Positions 35,601 through 48,361 of a DNA stretch of 64,000 nt are shown here, piece by piece (position 1 is the stretch's first letter; each line of letters begins with the position of its first letter). Location: positions 16,050,001-16,114,000 of the forward strand of contig CM072877.1 of NCBI GenBank assembly GCA_036937835.1, given 5' to 3'. The notes beneath the pieces were generated by a model. The model searched no databases, was not told the DNA's origin, and worked only from the letters and a program-made list of their open reading frames with translations. A program made the translations under genes and the position numbers. The DNA comes from Pampus argenteus. Its lineage: Eukaryota > Chordata > Actinopteri > Scombriformes > Stromateidae.

Positions 35601-38600
35601 GAATCTTGCCAATTAACAGCGTGGTTAACTGACAATGAAATGAATGAGCACAACAACTTTCAGTAAGATTTGGACCAAAACGATTGGAAAACCCAGAAGA
35701 TTAAATTATTTTCTCTCATTCGAGTTAGCAGAGGGCTAACAGGAAGTGTTGTCATTGTGATCATGTTAGCATACTGATGTTAGCATTAGGTACAGCCTCA
35801 CAGAGCCACTCGTATGTTCTCTTCTTATTTAGTCAATTTTGAATTGAATGAATTCAAAATATATTGTCGATAAGCTAAAAAAAACTATTTGAGAGTATTT
35901 CAGTCAAAGATGGAAAGGCTGATTTTTCTCTCTACGTTTACATACCTGACAGGTGCTTGAGCATCACCTTTCTGGGGGGGAAAAAAGGATCTCAATTCAA
36001 AATTAGGGGTTGACTTTGTCTTGTATGAACACTTACATTGTCAGGACTTTGACGTCCATAATCTCCTGTCTGAGCTCCCTGCATGCAGTGGAGTTGTACT
36101 CAAAGGAGCCATCATAGTTTTCCAAATATCTGGAGGGATACACACAGTCATCCTCTGACTAATCCACACACACAAATAAAAAACAACAGAATTAACAACA
36201 AACCGTGGAGCTCAAATACAATATATATATATTAAAACAGTATGTTGAAAGGGCACAATAAAGCAAAATATCTTCTATTTACAACAAAAATGTCTATGGC
36301 TTGACTTTATGAAACCCTATATATAAGTATAGCATTGTGGGATGAAAAATGATAGAAGTGATGCAACTGATTTTAGTCGTCACAAACAGGATATATGATT
36401 ACTGTATACTGTTTACCCGACACTCGCACCAGATTCAAATACATCTTAATCTAAACGCCAACTGAAGTCAATCCAAAACCTCTCATATTTTCACTTTATT
36501 TAATTGGTTATGATGAGAAATCACATTCATATATATATGTATATGTATATATGAGTGCTGTGTATTAATTTAGACAGTCTGAAAGCGAAAGAGGTTTGAT
36601 TCCAGTGCATAGCTTGTTAAAATGGTTAATCAGATGGCTGCTGTATAGTAGTGGTGTCAAGGCTTGTGGATATGAGTATGAGTGTCTTTTGTATGAGGTA
36701 GTATAATCACGTATATACTGTATTCATACATTTATAACTGCATAAAACTAATACTGCTTGCCAGTTGTGATCACTGCAATAAATGAATGCATACAAGTAG
36801 TCGTAACAAAAAGGAGCAATAACCATTAAAACATCTTGCGTTTAATCATTTCAAATAAAGCTAAAGAATCAGATACATTTATTCAACATAAACAGTATAA
36901 AACAATCACTACACTGAAATGGCAACATTAGTCGAAGGCACATAAAGAAAAATAATGTGTTCAGTAGGTTGATGTGACTGTGTCTTGGTGGTGAAAGGAT
37001 TCATTATTGTTGTCAAATTGATATCAAGGTGTCAATAAGTTGCCATTTTTTGTGCACTGATGTCTCATTTATTGCAGCATAACATTGTATTTACATGCAA
37101 TCAAGAGTGCAGTCTGGATAAAGTGTGTGTGTGTGAGTGTGTGTGTGTGTGTGAATGTGTGTGTTGTTTTGGGATGGAGTTAGGGAGGTTAGGATGGAAG
37201 TAGAAAAGGGAGAAGAAGGAAACCACCAGTGTAATGTTTGTATCTTTGTTTACAAGGTGCTTTAATAGTGTTGGACAGAGAAGAGACTTTTCATTAATTA
37301 ACTGAAACCTTTCTAATAGTGCGTATACTTCACATGAATGTAAAGTATAAGTTACTTGACTTATGGGGTGTTTCTGTTTGATTGTTGGTTTACATGTTTG
37401 AGATGACTCTTTAAATTGTGCTCCTTTTACACTACATCTTTGCATGACATGATGTTTGTCTTTAAAGCAGCTGACTCAAGAGAATCATGGGAAATGAAGG
37501 CAAATGCGGTGTACCATTAGCTTGCAATTTCTGTTTGTGACTGCAGTGGCCACTGTTCAGCAAAGCTTTGCTTCATGCATCCTATAGACCCAACGGTTAC
37601 TTGATTTTGTCTAGATTTTGAACATTGTTGCATTCATTTGCACAATCAATTAACTGGAAACATACACTTATTATTAGACCTATATTTGTATAAATGCATT
37701 GGTTCAATTTGTTGGATTTTGTTTTGGTAATTCCATTCGACTGATGACCTAAATAACGGCTTTTTGATTTAATAACTGGAAATGTTTTCAACTTATAATT
37801 TCCAACATTGTTTCAATATACTGTGTGTCTTTACTACATAAGTGTGAGACAATAAAAATGCACTAAAATGTGAGAAATATAGTTCATCAGTTTTTACATC
37901 AGCCAAATAATTTTGTCCAATTGTAAATCACCCAGAGAGTCGCTCTATTTAGCCCAGATCTATAGTTTTCCTTTTGGGTATGGGCATAGATATTGATCCA
38001 TATATTTTTTTCATTTACATGTTTAATGTCAAAATGGCAGCAATCATAATGCATGTCTAGAATGAAAGTTGAGGTTTTTCAAGATGAAGTGTGTTGTTTC
38101 AGAAGATGGATAATATCCTAAAATATTACATGTGGCTGTGGAGGTAAATTAGATGAGTTTTTTTTTGTTTTTTGTTTTTTTAACATAATGACAATAAAAG
38201 AACACAATGAGCAATACAAGGGATGGATGCATTGAAAGAAAAAGATGTTGAGGATGAAATCGTAGAAATAAGGAGCAATGAAACTGGTTGTCTACATCCA
38301 CCTGATGATGCGGTGTATTTCTGAGATTTTACTAAGAGGAGCATCTGTCTTATATATAATAATATATATAATTTAACACTTTGAAAAGACCTATTCTATC
38401 TATTCTCTGTGTTCTCTGTTCAGTTCTGGAAAAGTAAGTAATTCACTTAGTGAGATGAATTTCATCTATATGGCATTTTAGGTTAACCGTACAATGCTGG
38501 TTCAAAACCAGTCCAGGATGAGAAGGAGTAAGTAACCAGCATTTTACCACAGAGACCACAATCTACTGCTCAGTGCATTGAGGAGTTGGGAGCTTTTTAG

Positions 38601-39700
38601 GGGAACAAAATCTGGCACGTTCCTGTCTTCATGTAACAAGGAAAGTAAAGTGGGAAATCCAGGTCGCAGAGAGAGACAATGCAGATGTGAGAAGGGGAGA
38701 TAGAGCGAGCAGAGAGGCGTGTCCACACTATGTACATGGCATACACACAGAGCTGTGCAGGACACATGAGACACAGGTTGAGGAGGACAAGGCAATTGGA
38801 AGATGGGTGCAGGATGGGACACAGAGGAACAAGGAGAAGCCAGTACATCAACAGGAGACCGTGGTTCAACCAGCTTCTGAAGGGTGTGTGTGGGGGAGGG
38901 GAAGGGGGTTGGGTTTAGGGGAGCTGGGGTAGAGGTGGACTGGATCAGACAACATACAAGAGCAAATCTAAAGTGCAACCACCACTGAAAAAAATATGAG
39001 AGTTTATACCTTTCAGGCTAATGAAAAAGAAAGAGGCATTCCTGGGTTTCTGTGAAAATACTAAAAAAAAAAAAAAAAAAAAATGCCATCAAACTGGCCT
39101 ACCTTTGAGAGCGTTTGTTCTTCTTAATATCGGCTAGGCAGGGTGTGACTATTACGGAGCTCTGTGAATCAGGCTGAATATTCTGACGGAAACATCTGTC
39201 AACATGCAGACAGGTTAAGTTAGAGTTAAATGTGTGATTAGGTCCTGTGACATCACCCCCCTGCCAACTTCCTAAACCTGGAGATTTTCAAACAAGTAAA
39301 GAAAAAAAAAAAAGAGTAAATGTCTGTGTTTTCTGCAGCATCTGAGTAGAAGGGTGGACGTATCAGCGACCCAGTCCACGCATGCAAGGCTGGGTCGTCA
39401 CTATGATGGATTTGAAACTTGTGTTCTCTTTCACTCTATCTTTTCTCAGAAGTGTTGTGCATTCAATTACGCTGGAAATGTACCTTTTCCTTCCATTTCT
39501 GGCAGGCTTCAGAGATCCATCATCCGAGAAATTAACGGGACCGGTCCAATTTCCTGTTTCCTCCCCTTTGAGTCGGCTAAACTGTTGCGCACTAGCAAGA
39601 AAATGAGTCAGTTTATTTGGGATTTATTGTGCTTATTTGTGCAAATGTCAAACACATACAACCAAGCCCATGTGTTCACTCACAAAAAGTCAAAAAAATG

Positions 39701-39731
<31 letters not shown>

Positions 39732-42700
39732 ATATATACATTTAAAAGCACTAGCTTTTTGGCTCAAGAAAAACAGTTAAAAGTATGACACCAGACATGG
39801 TAAGAATGATTTTTTGGTTAATGACACCATGGTTTTAATGTCTAATTTATGCTCTGCTGGGCTGTTGCCACTATCCTGAGTGTGATACAAACATTCACAC
39901 TCTGCAATATTGGCCTGCAGGAGTGTTAGACTTGTAATCCAATATATTAAAGTCAAAGTGATTTACGGAAAGAACAATAATTGGTGCCAACGTTGCTGTG
40001 AATGTCAAATTAGTTCTGAAGTGGAGATTGAAGCCAAACGATTGTGCCAAGTGTAGATACTTAAACAACTGTGCAGGGTGAGAAAATGACCCAGGTGACG
40101 TCATCAGGGATTATCCTGACTTGGACTTTGAAGACTATAGATGATGCATTATGGGAATCGTAGGATCTAGTGGACTAAAAGCCAGGACCTTTGCTGCTTT
40201 TTTTAAAATCTGTCTCTTGTAACTTTATAGAAATGTGATACTAAATCATGGAAATGTCCCTTTTGAAGACCACAGTGAATTTATCAGATGAGGCCATTTG
40301 GTGCAAACGGTTTAGAACAATGAGTGATGTGCGTTAAATAAATACAGCCTATGTAATATCTTAAAACAACTGGGATGGTGCATAGTTTTTACCTCACAAT
40401 GTTGCTCAAACAGGAGCAAACTGTCTATTCATTGTGGACGTGTGTGGAAGAGTTTAGATATACGATCGAAACTTCGTCGACAGAATAAATTCAAATGCTG
40501 GTTTCACCTATTATGCAAGTATTCGTGTTGTGACTCATTTCTGTGAGTGCTCTGTGGGTGATGTGCTACATTCAGCGATGAGACTGAACAAAAAGAGCCT
40601 TTAAGGGGGTGCATTATGTGATTCATCACCAGGCACTCATGTCAATACCGATCCGCGAGCGCATTTGGCTTCTCTGAGAGCCACTTCTACATCGCAGTAA
40701 CTCTCCGACAGCTGGCTGTAGTAGCTTACGCAGATCTTAATCACCAAAACACTATGCCGATTGAGGACTGAACGACAGTGCGGTTTGGATCGATCAATAG
40801 CACATAAAAAATCATACAGTACAGACATTTTCCCAATATTGTTGCTACCAGTGAAACCCTGCTCGATCTCTTGTGACTACTTCTAACCCACACATCAATC
40901 CAGTGTCTTGAATACAAACGTTTAGAGCCCGTTTATCTCTCATTGACTCACTGAGCGTTAAATCAGACAAACAACAAGCACAGAGTTGCTCTGCAGCACT
41001 AATGTGGTCTGATTTCTGCCCTTGAGCATCGTAAACGGGACTCCTATATTATTGGATTTTGTGACTTGAGTTTTTAGGGGAAGGCCAGATGTCCATTTAG
41101 TATGATTAGGGTTATTTATATATGGACTAAGAGCACCTTAAGATAGGGAGGTATTTCATTGTTTTCCTTTATGAAAACAGATCAAATCTCCACTCAGAGC
41201 TCTTTCTGCATTAACTGGAAACGAGGAACGGTGCAAGTGTTGCGACAATTTGAGTTTCACGCGCTTAAATACTGTATATGCAGCAATAACTACAGTACAG
41301 CCGCACAAAGAAACCCGTTTTTATACAAGCCTACAATAGAAACCCCTCACCGTGGAGCTCACTTACATAATGCTCGTTTCTTGAACAGAGTCACATGTAG
41401 AAATCAGCGCTGAAGTGATTAGGTAATTGAAAAATTAATTAGGCGAGGGCAGACTAATTGAATAATCATTTAAGTCATTTATCAAGCAAAAATGCCAAAC
41501 ATCTGCTGGAATCTTCTTTCATTTTTTTTCCTTTGTTGTAAATCGAATCAACTCGTGCTTTTGTACAGTCAATAATGAAGGAAATCATTCATTTCTAACT
41601 TAATGCTACAATCTGGGGCCTTTGGTGCCACTCTCTCTCTTACTAACTTAATACATCTGCCTTTACAACAGTGTGTCACTCACTGTGTTGATTGAATAGC
41701 TTCCCCTTTGTGTTCCTGCACTGCCATTTTACCATCCGACATCCTGCACCTCTTCATCCTCTATGATGCCGGCAGCGAGTGCAGGTAGCTCATTCGTGTG
41801 ACGCCAATAATGCGACTCAACAAAGATTCACAGCCAGATTTATCACAACAGTACGACAATGTGCACGGCTTAGTTTGACTTCAAAATGTGCGTCCTGATT
41901 CATCGAGAAAGGAGGACCCTTCGACCCCAGCATTCATCTGGGATGGTGGTATACACTAAAGTGAGTTGCTGTAAAGATTCATGGCACATCTACACTGTTA
42001 TTTCTCAAAGGATCGACTCCTGACCATTAGAAGATTGTCTCTAAGTGGGGGGCAAAATCCACAGTCTTTGTATTGAGAAAAAAAAACATTTTAAAGTTCA
42101 TCTAAAAATAATGTGAAGCCGTCTGAGTCTCCAGACAGTCGCACAGTGTTTTCCTGTTCACTTAACAGTGGAAGGACCGTAACAAAACAGGAAATTTGGC
42201 CCTAATATGAAAGTAATCTTGAAAGACATTGACTTGATTTGACTAAATTGGACGACTGAAGCTTCGTATTAACTTCAAACCAGCGTTTAAATAAAACGCA
42301 TCCCTTTCAAGCTTTTCCTCTCAATCTGAGCTGCCAAGTGCCTCCTCTGTGCCTCAACGCCAATTTGCAGATATGTTTTGACTGCGATGCGACCGGAAAA
42401 AACACGAGAGCGCATGATAAACACCCTGCCAACATGTTCTCAGGCTGGGTGAGGCACGGACAGTGATTTCTGATTGTTTACGCCCGGGCAAATATCATAA
42501 GATGACGTCTTTCTTCTCCCTCACTTTCTGTTTCGCACACACACACATACACACACACACACGCAAATGTATTCATTTTATCATCCCCCTCTCAGTTTCC
42601 CCCACTCTCTGCTCTCTCCCCCACTTGCACTGAGGTGTGTGTGCAGACAGACTGTAGCAAAATGGCTGCCGCTGAGCCCACTGGTTTCTGTTGTGTGGCT

Positions 42701-43352
42701 TGTCCCACCCCTCCCCCCCTCTCTCTCCTAGGCTGGGCACTAGGAGAAAAGTAAAGGTACAGGAGTGTCGGGTCTGAATTCATGCATCCTGCCGCAGAGG
42801 TCAGGATGCCATGAATTCACATTGAGTATCATCAGATCAGCCCAGCAGGGTGGCAGGGGAGGGGAAGCTGTGGGGGAGCTTTAAGATTGCAGCACATGTA
42901 TGTTTACTTTGGAATAAACATATATGAGCCATCTGTAAAATATCTAGAGGTGGGAGGTTGGGGGAGGGGGGGTTGGGTGAGGTTTTCTGATTGTTTCTTT
43001 GTTTGACGTGAGAGTTTGTGTTCTTCAGGTCGTTTTTAAACCACCTACAGATAAAACATCCCGGCTTCTCAACATCTGCTCGTCTCACACTGAAATTTGT
43101 TTCAAGATAAATAAAAAAAAAGAAGGGTTCCTGCAAATTTAGTAGAAGGTTTTTTTTTAAATAGGCCTTGATGGTTAAGATGCAAGAGTAGATTTCCAAC
43201 TAAGGTATAGACTGTTACTGTTGCAGAGATGTTATAAAACAGGCTCTGCAGTGGCTGCATGTGCACTGAGTGCAGCCTGATAAAAAAAATAATGATTTAT
43301 TTAACAGGGACCAACAAGAAATACACATCATCGTTGACATGTTGCTGTCTGT

Positions 43353-43384
<32 letters not shown>

Positions 43385-44021
43385 GCTCCGAAAGCTTTCA
43401 GTTGCGTTATGATAACCTGATGCCTCTGTAAGATGTAGGCTACGACCAGTCAAGAAGGCTGAAACAGAAAATTAAAATAAAGATCTTTGGGAAATAAAAA
43501 AGGAAAAAAAAACATTACCATACACAGCCGGAGCACTGTGTATGGTATGAATGTGATGCTTCGTTTTTTTTAAGAAAAATATCAAAAAAATAAATCCAAT
43601 GGAAATTGTTTCTATGCCACTGGGAAAAAAAGATGGATGGTTAATTGCTATTGTTCTTTCCAGCCATTAAAGCCCCCCCACCCCCCATGAATCCCCACAT
43701 GTAGTTCATCCTCCAGGTATACTGAACTATTTATCATTCATAGTTTATCTTACTGAACAATAAGCCTCACACAAACCGGCTATAAAAGCATGCTGAATGT
43801 TATCATTACAGTGTGTACAACTCTATCATAAACAGGCCTGCGCTTTAATTGCCTTTATTTGTTGTTTTTTTATTAATAATCAGCACTTACCTCTTGATGT
43901 AGTTTTTTCCATAGAGAATCTGTTGTAATAGTGTGACGAGTCCAAATGCGCAAATAAATATGAAACAAAGAGATCTATTGCCGAGTATATCTTTACCCGA
44001 CGATGGGTCGGTGTATCCCAT
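32626..44021 (-). CDS. st8sia5: st8sia5, alpha-2,8-sialyltransferase V
   Basis: A Golgi type II membrane enzyme that adds alpha-2,8-linked sialic acid to gangliosides (GD1c, GT1a, GQ1b, GT3 synthesis), mainly in brain. Exons in transcript order are 43891-44021, cassette 39103-39195, 36037-36129, 35016-35102, 34565-34709, 34276-34388, 33173-33265 and 32626-33088. The product is 374 residues without the cassette and 405 with it; the human short form is 376. Exon 1 has a short cytosolic tail and a membrane anchor (FIFICAFGLVTLLQQIL). Sialyl motif L includes KKCAVIGNGGIIKNSKCG. Motif S includes LVTAALEMCEEVHLYGFW. Motif VS has HAMPHE after THHYYDNVKPRPGF. The protein ends VHTGQCT, keeping the near-terminal Cys. 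The chosen ATG (44021) has a purine at -3 and G at +4; an in-frame ATG five codons upstream (44036) has weaker context. Confidence 0.95.
37118..37165 (+). repeat. GT microsatellite
   Basis: A GT dinucleotide tract with GA interruptions, in a large st8sia5 intron. Confidence 0.9.
39103..39195 (-). other. st8sia5: st8sia5 in-frame cassette exon
   Basis: A 93-base open segment with a GACAG acceptor and an AAAG|GTAGG donor, between exon 1 and the YLENYDG exon. Both flanking junctions are in phase 2, so it can be included or skipped without frameshift. It encodes 31 residues in the stem region (from CFRQNIQPDS to KKNKRSQ). A longer human ST8SIA5 isoform with extra stem residues is known, which fits. 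Confidence 0.75.
39196..43890 (-). other. st8sia5 intron 1, upstream part
   Basis: A 4.7-kb intron segment with CA and CT tracts, an ATC trinucleotide repeat at about 43357-43384 and several A/T homopolymers. I recognise no additional exon, RNA gene or named transposon in it. Confidence 0.5.
39700..39727 (+). repeat. CA microsatellite
   Basis: A CA dinucleotide run in st8sia5 intron 1. Confidence 0.9.
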
Positions 44022-44036
44022 CCTTCGGCGCAGCAT

Positions 44037-45480
44037 CCAGGGCAGACGGTGACACCCGGTTAGGTGTCTCTCTCCGCTGCATTCAGGACCAGGAGCGCAG
44101 GTGTCTTGTACCGGCTGGACTGGACATTGTCCATCACCTACCTAAGCTATTTTAGTGCTCTCATACCACAGCATCATTAACTTGACGAGCTTTGCAATGT
44201 GTCGCCGATGTGATCTCAATTGCAAACCGTTAATGGGACCGTATCCAAATCTGTCAGAATCAATCCTATGTATCTGTGTATATATATAGATAGATATAGG
44301 TATATAGATATATAGATATGGTCTGCAATCAGACGACTGGAAAAGTATGAAATGTCCCGAAAGGAAATTCCTGATTTCTATCGGATATCTTGAGCTGCTC
44401 GTCGACGAGATGCAGCAGCAGCTCGGTCGGAGGGAAGCAATGCAGATGATCCCAAAATAAAGCGCTTAAAAAAAAAAAGGCAATTTGTCTTAAATAAAAT
44501 CCCGGAAGGTTTAAATCAGATCAAGCAAATGCATTGATGCCAAAAAAAAAATTTAAATATATAAATCTAGATTATACCGATGCGAGCTGCGACTGGGGGG
44601 AAAAAAACACACACACATCAATGCTTCTTCAGATGCGTGACTGGAATATAAAAGGAGGAGGATGCGCCTTTTCTCAGCCTGGCAGCCAGGGGCGCGCCGC
44701 CTTTTACTCAGACGCCCTTACTCAGCCAAAACCCAAGGTCACGGTTTGCAACGGTGCCCTTCATTTTAGATGAAACATCTTACATCAAATTAGAGCTCAT
44801 TGACATTTCTGCAGAGCTGATATGCAATACTAATGAACAGGAGCCTGCTTTTTTTGTCATTTTTAAAACCTCCATTAGTCTGTTTATATTTTATATTCAG
44901 TGGACTTCATTTCAAAAAACTCTGAATTACTGGTACTTATCTTCAAGCTGCAGCAATTTCCTGTCAAATATATATTTTAAGTTCATTTATATCTCTCCCA
45001 CCACTATTTCTACTATTAATTAAGTTTTCAAACCTTAATTGACAGCAGCATTGTGGAGAGCTGGACTCTAATGCCATGGCAGCAGTGGATCTGTCTCTGT
45101 GGCCTATTAGGGAAAATGTGACTTTCTGCTGGTATCCACTTTGACAGTTGTTTGGTCTTTAAACTCCACTTGGCACCATCTGGGATACATTATCACCCTG
45201 CAAGCAGCTTTTATTGTAGTTACTTTAAGTAATCTGCACTAAAGTCAGAGTTCAGGCTGAAAGTCAGATGGACAGTTTACCTTAACAGATTGTGTTGTTT
45301 TTTTGTTTGATTGTTTTTGTTTTGCTGGCTTCTTCAATAACTTCATAACCACTTCTGGTAACTCTCTCTTTTTTTTCTCTGCATGTCCAAAGCTCTGGTG
45401 TCCACATGTGCTTCTGCTGACGCTGCAGCATCAAGCTCCTTTACCACAGTGTGTGGCGAAGATATTTAACATTCCTTATG
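44037..45480. other. st8sia5 5' flank, no gene recognised
   Basis: Contains the presumed st8sia5 promoter, with no clear minus-strand TATA box, and a GATA/TATA-rich simple repeat near 44278-44320. A short GC-rich block with GGCGCGCC lies near 44690. A plus-strand TATAAAAGG at about 44647 precedes no recognisable gene. Confidence 0.45.
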
Positions 45481-46850
45481 ATCCTGGCTCCATCTTTGGT
45501 GTTTACTAGTTCAAAGGGGAATGTCTGAGGTGTTTCTCAGAGGTACATGTCTCCGAATCCAGTTCATTGTCTGTATATTGTTGGTGGTGTGTTTGAAAGT
45601 CTTTTTCATCTCCTTCCACCAGGTTTTCTTAACAATGAGCTGGCTGGTGTTTCTCCTGATGCTCTGAGATGGTGTTGAGCGATATGATAGGAGAATCTTT
45701 GGTACTTCATCTCTCTTATTTATTTCCTTCACTCTCTCTGAAAACTTTCTTCGAGAATCTGTCTATTTTTTTCCTTTTGATCTCGGATAATATGGTGATG
45801 CTGGTGGTGCTTGAGTCCATATGTTGTTAGGAAAGTTTCAAAGAGTCCCTCCAGGAAACAGTTTCTAATCCGTCTAAATCCGGGCTAGCCAGAAAGTATG
45901 GATCACCTCTTGGTGGGTCTTGTGTGTGATTGTTTCGTCACATGTCAACAACTCGTCGGAGCATCTGTTGTATGGCTGTAGTTCTTCAGGATTTGGGTTC
46001 AGTGTTTGATCCTCTGTCATTAAGTGTTCAATGTCCTCAAATCGATTGGTTTGTTCTGTCCATCTGTTTGTCCCTGTAACAAGACGGCTCTACTTCCTAC
46101 TGGGCTTGCATCACTTATGAATACAGTCAGCACATTGATCTTGCAGTACACATAGCATGGTTCACAACCCTTGCTCTTTTCATTTCACTGAATGATTTTT
46201 CTGTCTCTGATGTCCACTCCCACTCATGTCTGTACTGTATTTGTCTCCTGACTGTTTCTGAGATGTTTTCGTAGTCTGGTATGAATTTATATCAGAAATC
46301 CACAGAAATTCCTGGTAATGAGTGCAGCTGCTGCACATTATCAAGTCTCAGCACATTAAAAACTGTTTCTATTTTTCTCTCTGTTCCAGTTCTTTTCTCT
46401 CTGTTTTTTTCATTTTCAGCATGTGATCCACTCATCTTACTGGTATTTTGTGTCATGTTTCATCGGACTTTATGAGTCGCTCTTCCACATCTATAACACA
46501 CAGTGTCGCTGTAGCCTCGTTCTTCATCTGCACTTCTGCTTCCAGCTCTGCCTCTTTTCTAGTTAACATGACTGTGTCTAGTCCTGCTGCTACCACTGTT
46601 TTCTGAAAACACTTTAGACTCAGCATGCATGCTGTAACGTCTTTGTAATGTTAGTCTTTCCTCTTGCAATAATATGTCCCACAGTCTTTTTATTGCATAC
46701 TTTTCCACTATTTCATCTCTCAGCATTTCGTCTTCTCGAGGGCCAAATTCACACGATTTTGCCAGTTCTCTCAAAGCCTTGACAAAAGCATCGACAGGTT
46801 CCTCGGGACACTGACTTCTCTGTATAAACAAGTGTCTTTCCAAAAACATT
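45480..46850 (-). mobile_element. Degenerate Ty3/Gypsy-type LTR retroelement
   Basis: Reading the minus strand from 46850 downward: a gag-like segment (RHLFIQRSQ, ALRELAKSCEFGPREDEM); a partial CCHC zinc knuckle (CYRCGRATH) near 46490; and a reverse-transcriptase thumb/RNase H connector remnant (KFIPDY, then EWEWTSETEKSF) near 46150-46330. An integrase C-terminal-like segment (PKILLSYRSTPSQ) follows at about 45700. The order is right for gypsy, but most of protease, reverse transcriptase and integrase is missing and frames are broken by stops. No LTRs were recognised. It is dead. Confidence 0.7.
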
Positions 46851-46859
46851 TCTCTGTGG

Positions 46860-47560
46860 TTTGAAAATATGTGTCAAAGGTGACTAATGTGTAAGCAAAT
46901 GTATCTTTTTCTCTGAGGGAAGATTAGCAAAAATCCTCTGAGTGTAGTTCTCCATCCTATGTACCCATAGCTCTGCTGGCTATTTCAAAAAAATGTGTAT
47001 GTTTCTCTCCATATCTAAATTATGTAATCCAGATATTGTGATATAATCAACTATACTACACCTGTACCCATATATAGTAGATTACCATCTGGCTCGTCTG
47101 TTTACTGTGTGTCATTTAGTTTGTTGTAATTAGACTGAACACATATTTCAAATATATATATAGCATATAATCAATATCAAATCATAATTTCAAATGTCTT
47201 AAAATACATATTGACACAGGGACTTTTATAAGACACGGCCTTAATGCTTAACAACACCAACTTTCTGTCATGCTCCATTTTTTTTGTAAAAGCATGCTGT
47301 GTTTGCATTTTGAGCATAAGGTTTTTTGCTTGGTGTATGCCCGGTGTTGACTTTGTGTTTTTATAATAACATTACATACACTTACTTTGTAACTTTAGAA
47401 CAAATGATTCTTCTTTAATACGCTATAAATAAATAAATACATGGGCCTAAAGAAATGAATTTAACCAATATGTTCCTACGAATTATGTTATATTATAACG
47501 GGGGCACATTTAAGTGTGACACAGGAAGCACCGCGGACGTAATTTGTTGCAGCGCAAGCT
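46860..47560. other. Intergenic: retroelement relic to rpl37 promoter
   Basis: AT-rich sequence without coding signal. The last 40 bases before rpl37 become GC-rich, with GGAAG (ETS-like) motifs typical of ribosomal-protein promoters. Confidence 0.5.
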
Positions 47561-47561
47561 C

Positions 47562-47580
47562 CTCTTCCGGTCTCTTTTCC
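47562..47580 (+). promoter_or_regulatory. rpl37: rpl37 5' TOP pyrimidine tract and likely transcription start
   Basis: CTCTTCCGGTCTCTTTTCC lies 19-37 bases before the start codon. Vertebrate ribosomal-protein mRNAs start at a C followed by such a tract (5' TOP), which puts their translation under mTOR/LARP1 control. The embedded CCGGAAG on the opposite strand is an ETS-type site. Confidence 0.65.
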
Positions 47581-47598
47581 CTTAGCCACTGGACGAAA

Positions 47599-48327
47599 AT
47601 GGTAAGCAGCAACGCTGGCAGAAAGAAATCTCCAAACATCAGTTGAATGAGCTGTTTATCCGTCACGTACTGTTAGTCTTTCGCTGTCGGGTAAACACCG
47701 TTACCGTTTGGATGAAGTATTTTTGTGGATGAAGCTAAATTATGTGTACTTACCGCTATTTGTGTGTCACCCGGCCAACGTTTATTTCCTCTCCGTAGCA
47801 TTGAGAGCAGAATGTGCTTTATTCATACGGGGGAGAGTAACGTGATACCGTTGAAATACGTTAACATTATTCTGAATACCGTCCACTAAAGCCGTTAACT
47901 AACTAACCACGGTTGCACTGGAGGCATTATTTGTGTAGTTATGGTAACTTAGCCGGTGAAATTGCTAACTAACGTTAGCTTCTCTGTAGCATCTAGTCTG
48001 TCCATGTAGCATTGAATGTGCCTCCTTTTATAAATGTACTGACTGCCAACACACTACTGAGGTAAACTGACGCCTTTAATGGCCGAAGACAGGTGAATAT
48101 TAGTCTATAGTTTTTTAAAAACTTAAATAGATTAATGTTGTTGCATCCCTCACATCCAACATCTAATGCTGATTTCTGCCACTGGAGTCTTGTCAATGAT
48201 GCTTTTAAACACAAATGTCTGAACAAATGATTTCCTGTGATTCTATCTTTTGCACTGAGACAAGACTGTCAAGATGTTAAACCTGTAGTGAAGTCTGTAG
48301 AGTTGTTCATGACCTCTGATTTCTCTC

Positions 48328-48361
<34 letters not shown>

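Noticed and set aside
38544..38978. Pro/Cys-rich minus-strand open frame of 144 codons
   Set aside because: Low-complexity translation of an st8sia5 intron, without splice sites or known motifs.
43357..43384. ATC tandem repeat, considered as possible CRISPR-like or coding repeat
   Set aside because: A simple trinucleotide microsatellite in an intron, with no spacers and no open frame.
44034..44036. Upstream in-frame ATG of st8sia5
   Set aside because: Its initiation context is weak and the human protein aligns from the second ATG at 44021; it remains a possible minor start.
44640..44660. Plus-strand TATAAAAGG with GC-rich sequence downstream
   Set aside because: No transcript, ORF or RNA feature follows it that I can support; it may be chance upstream of st8sia5.
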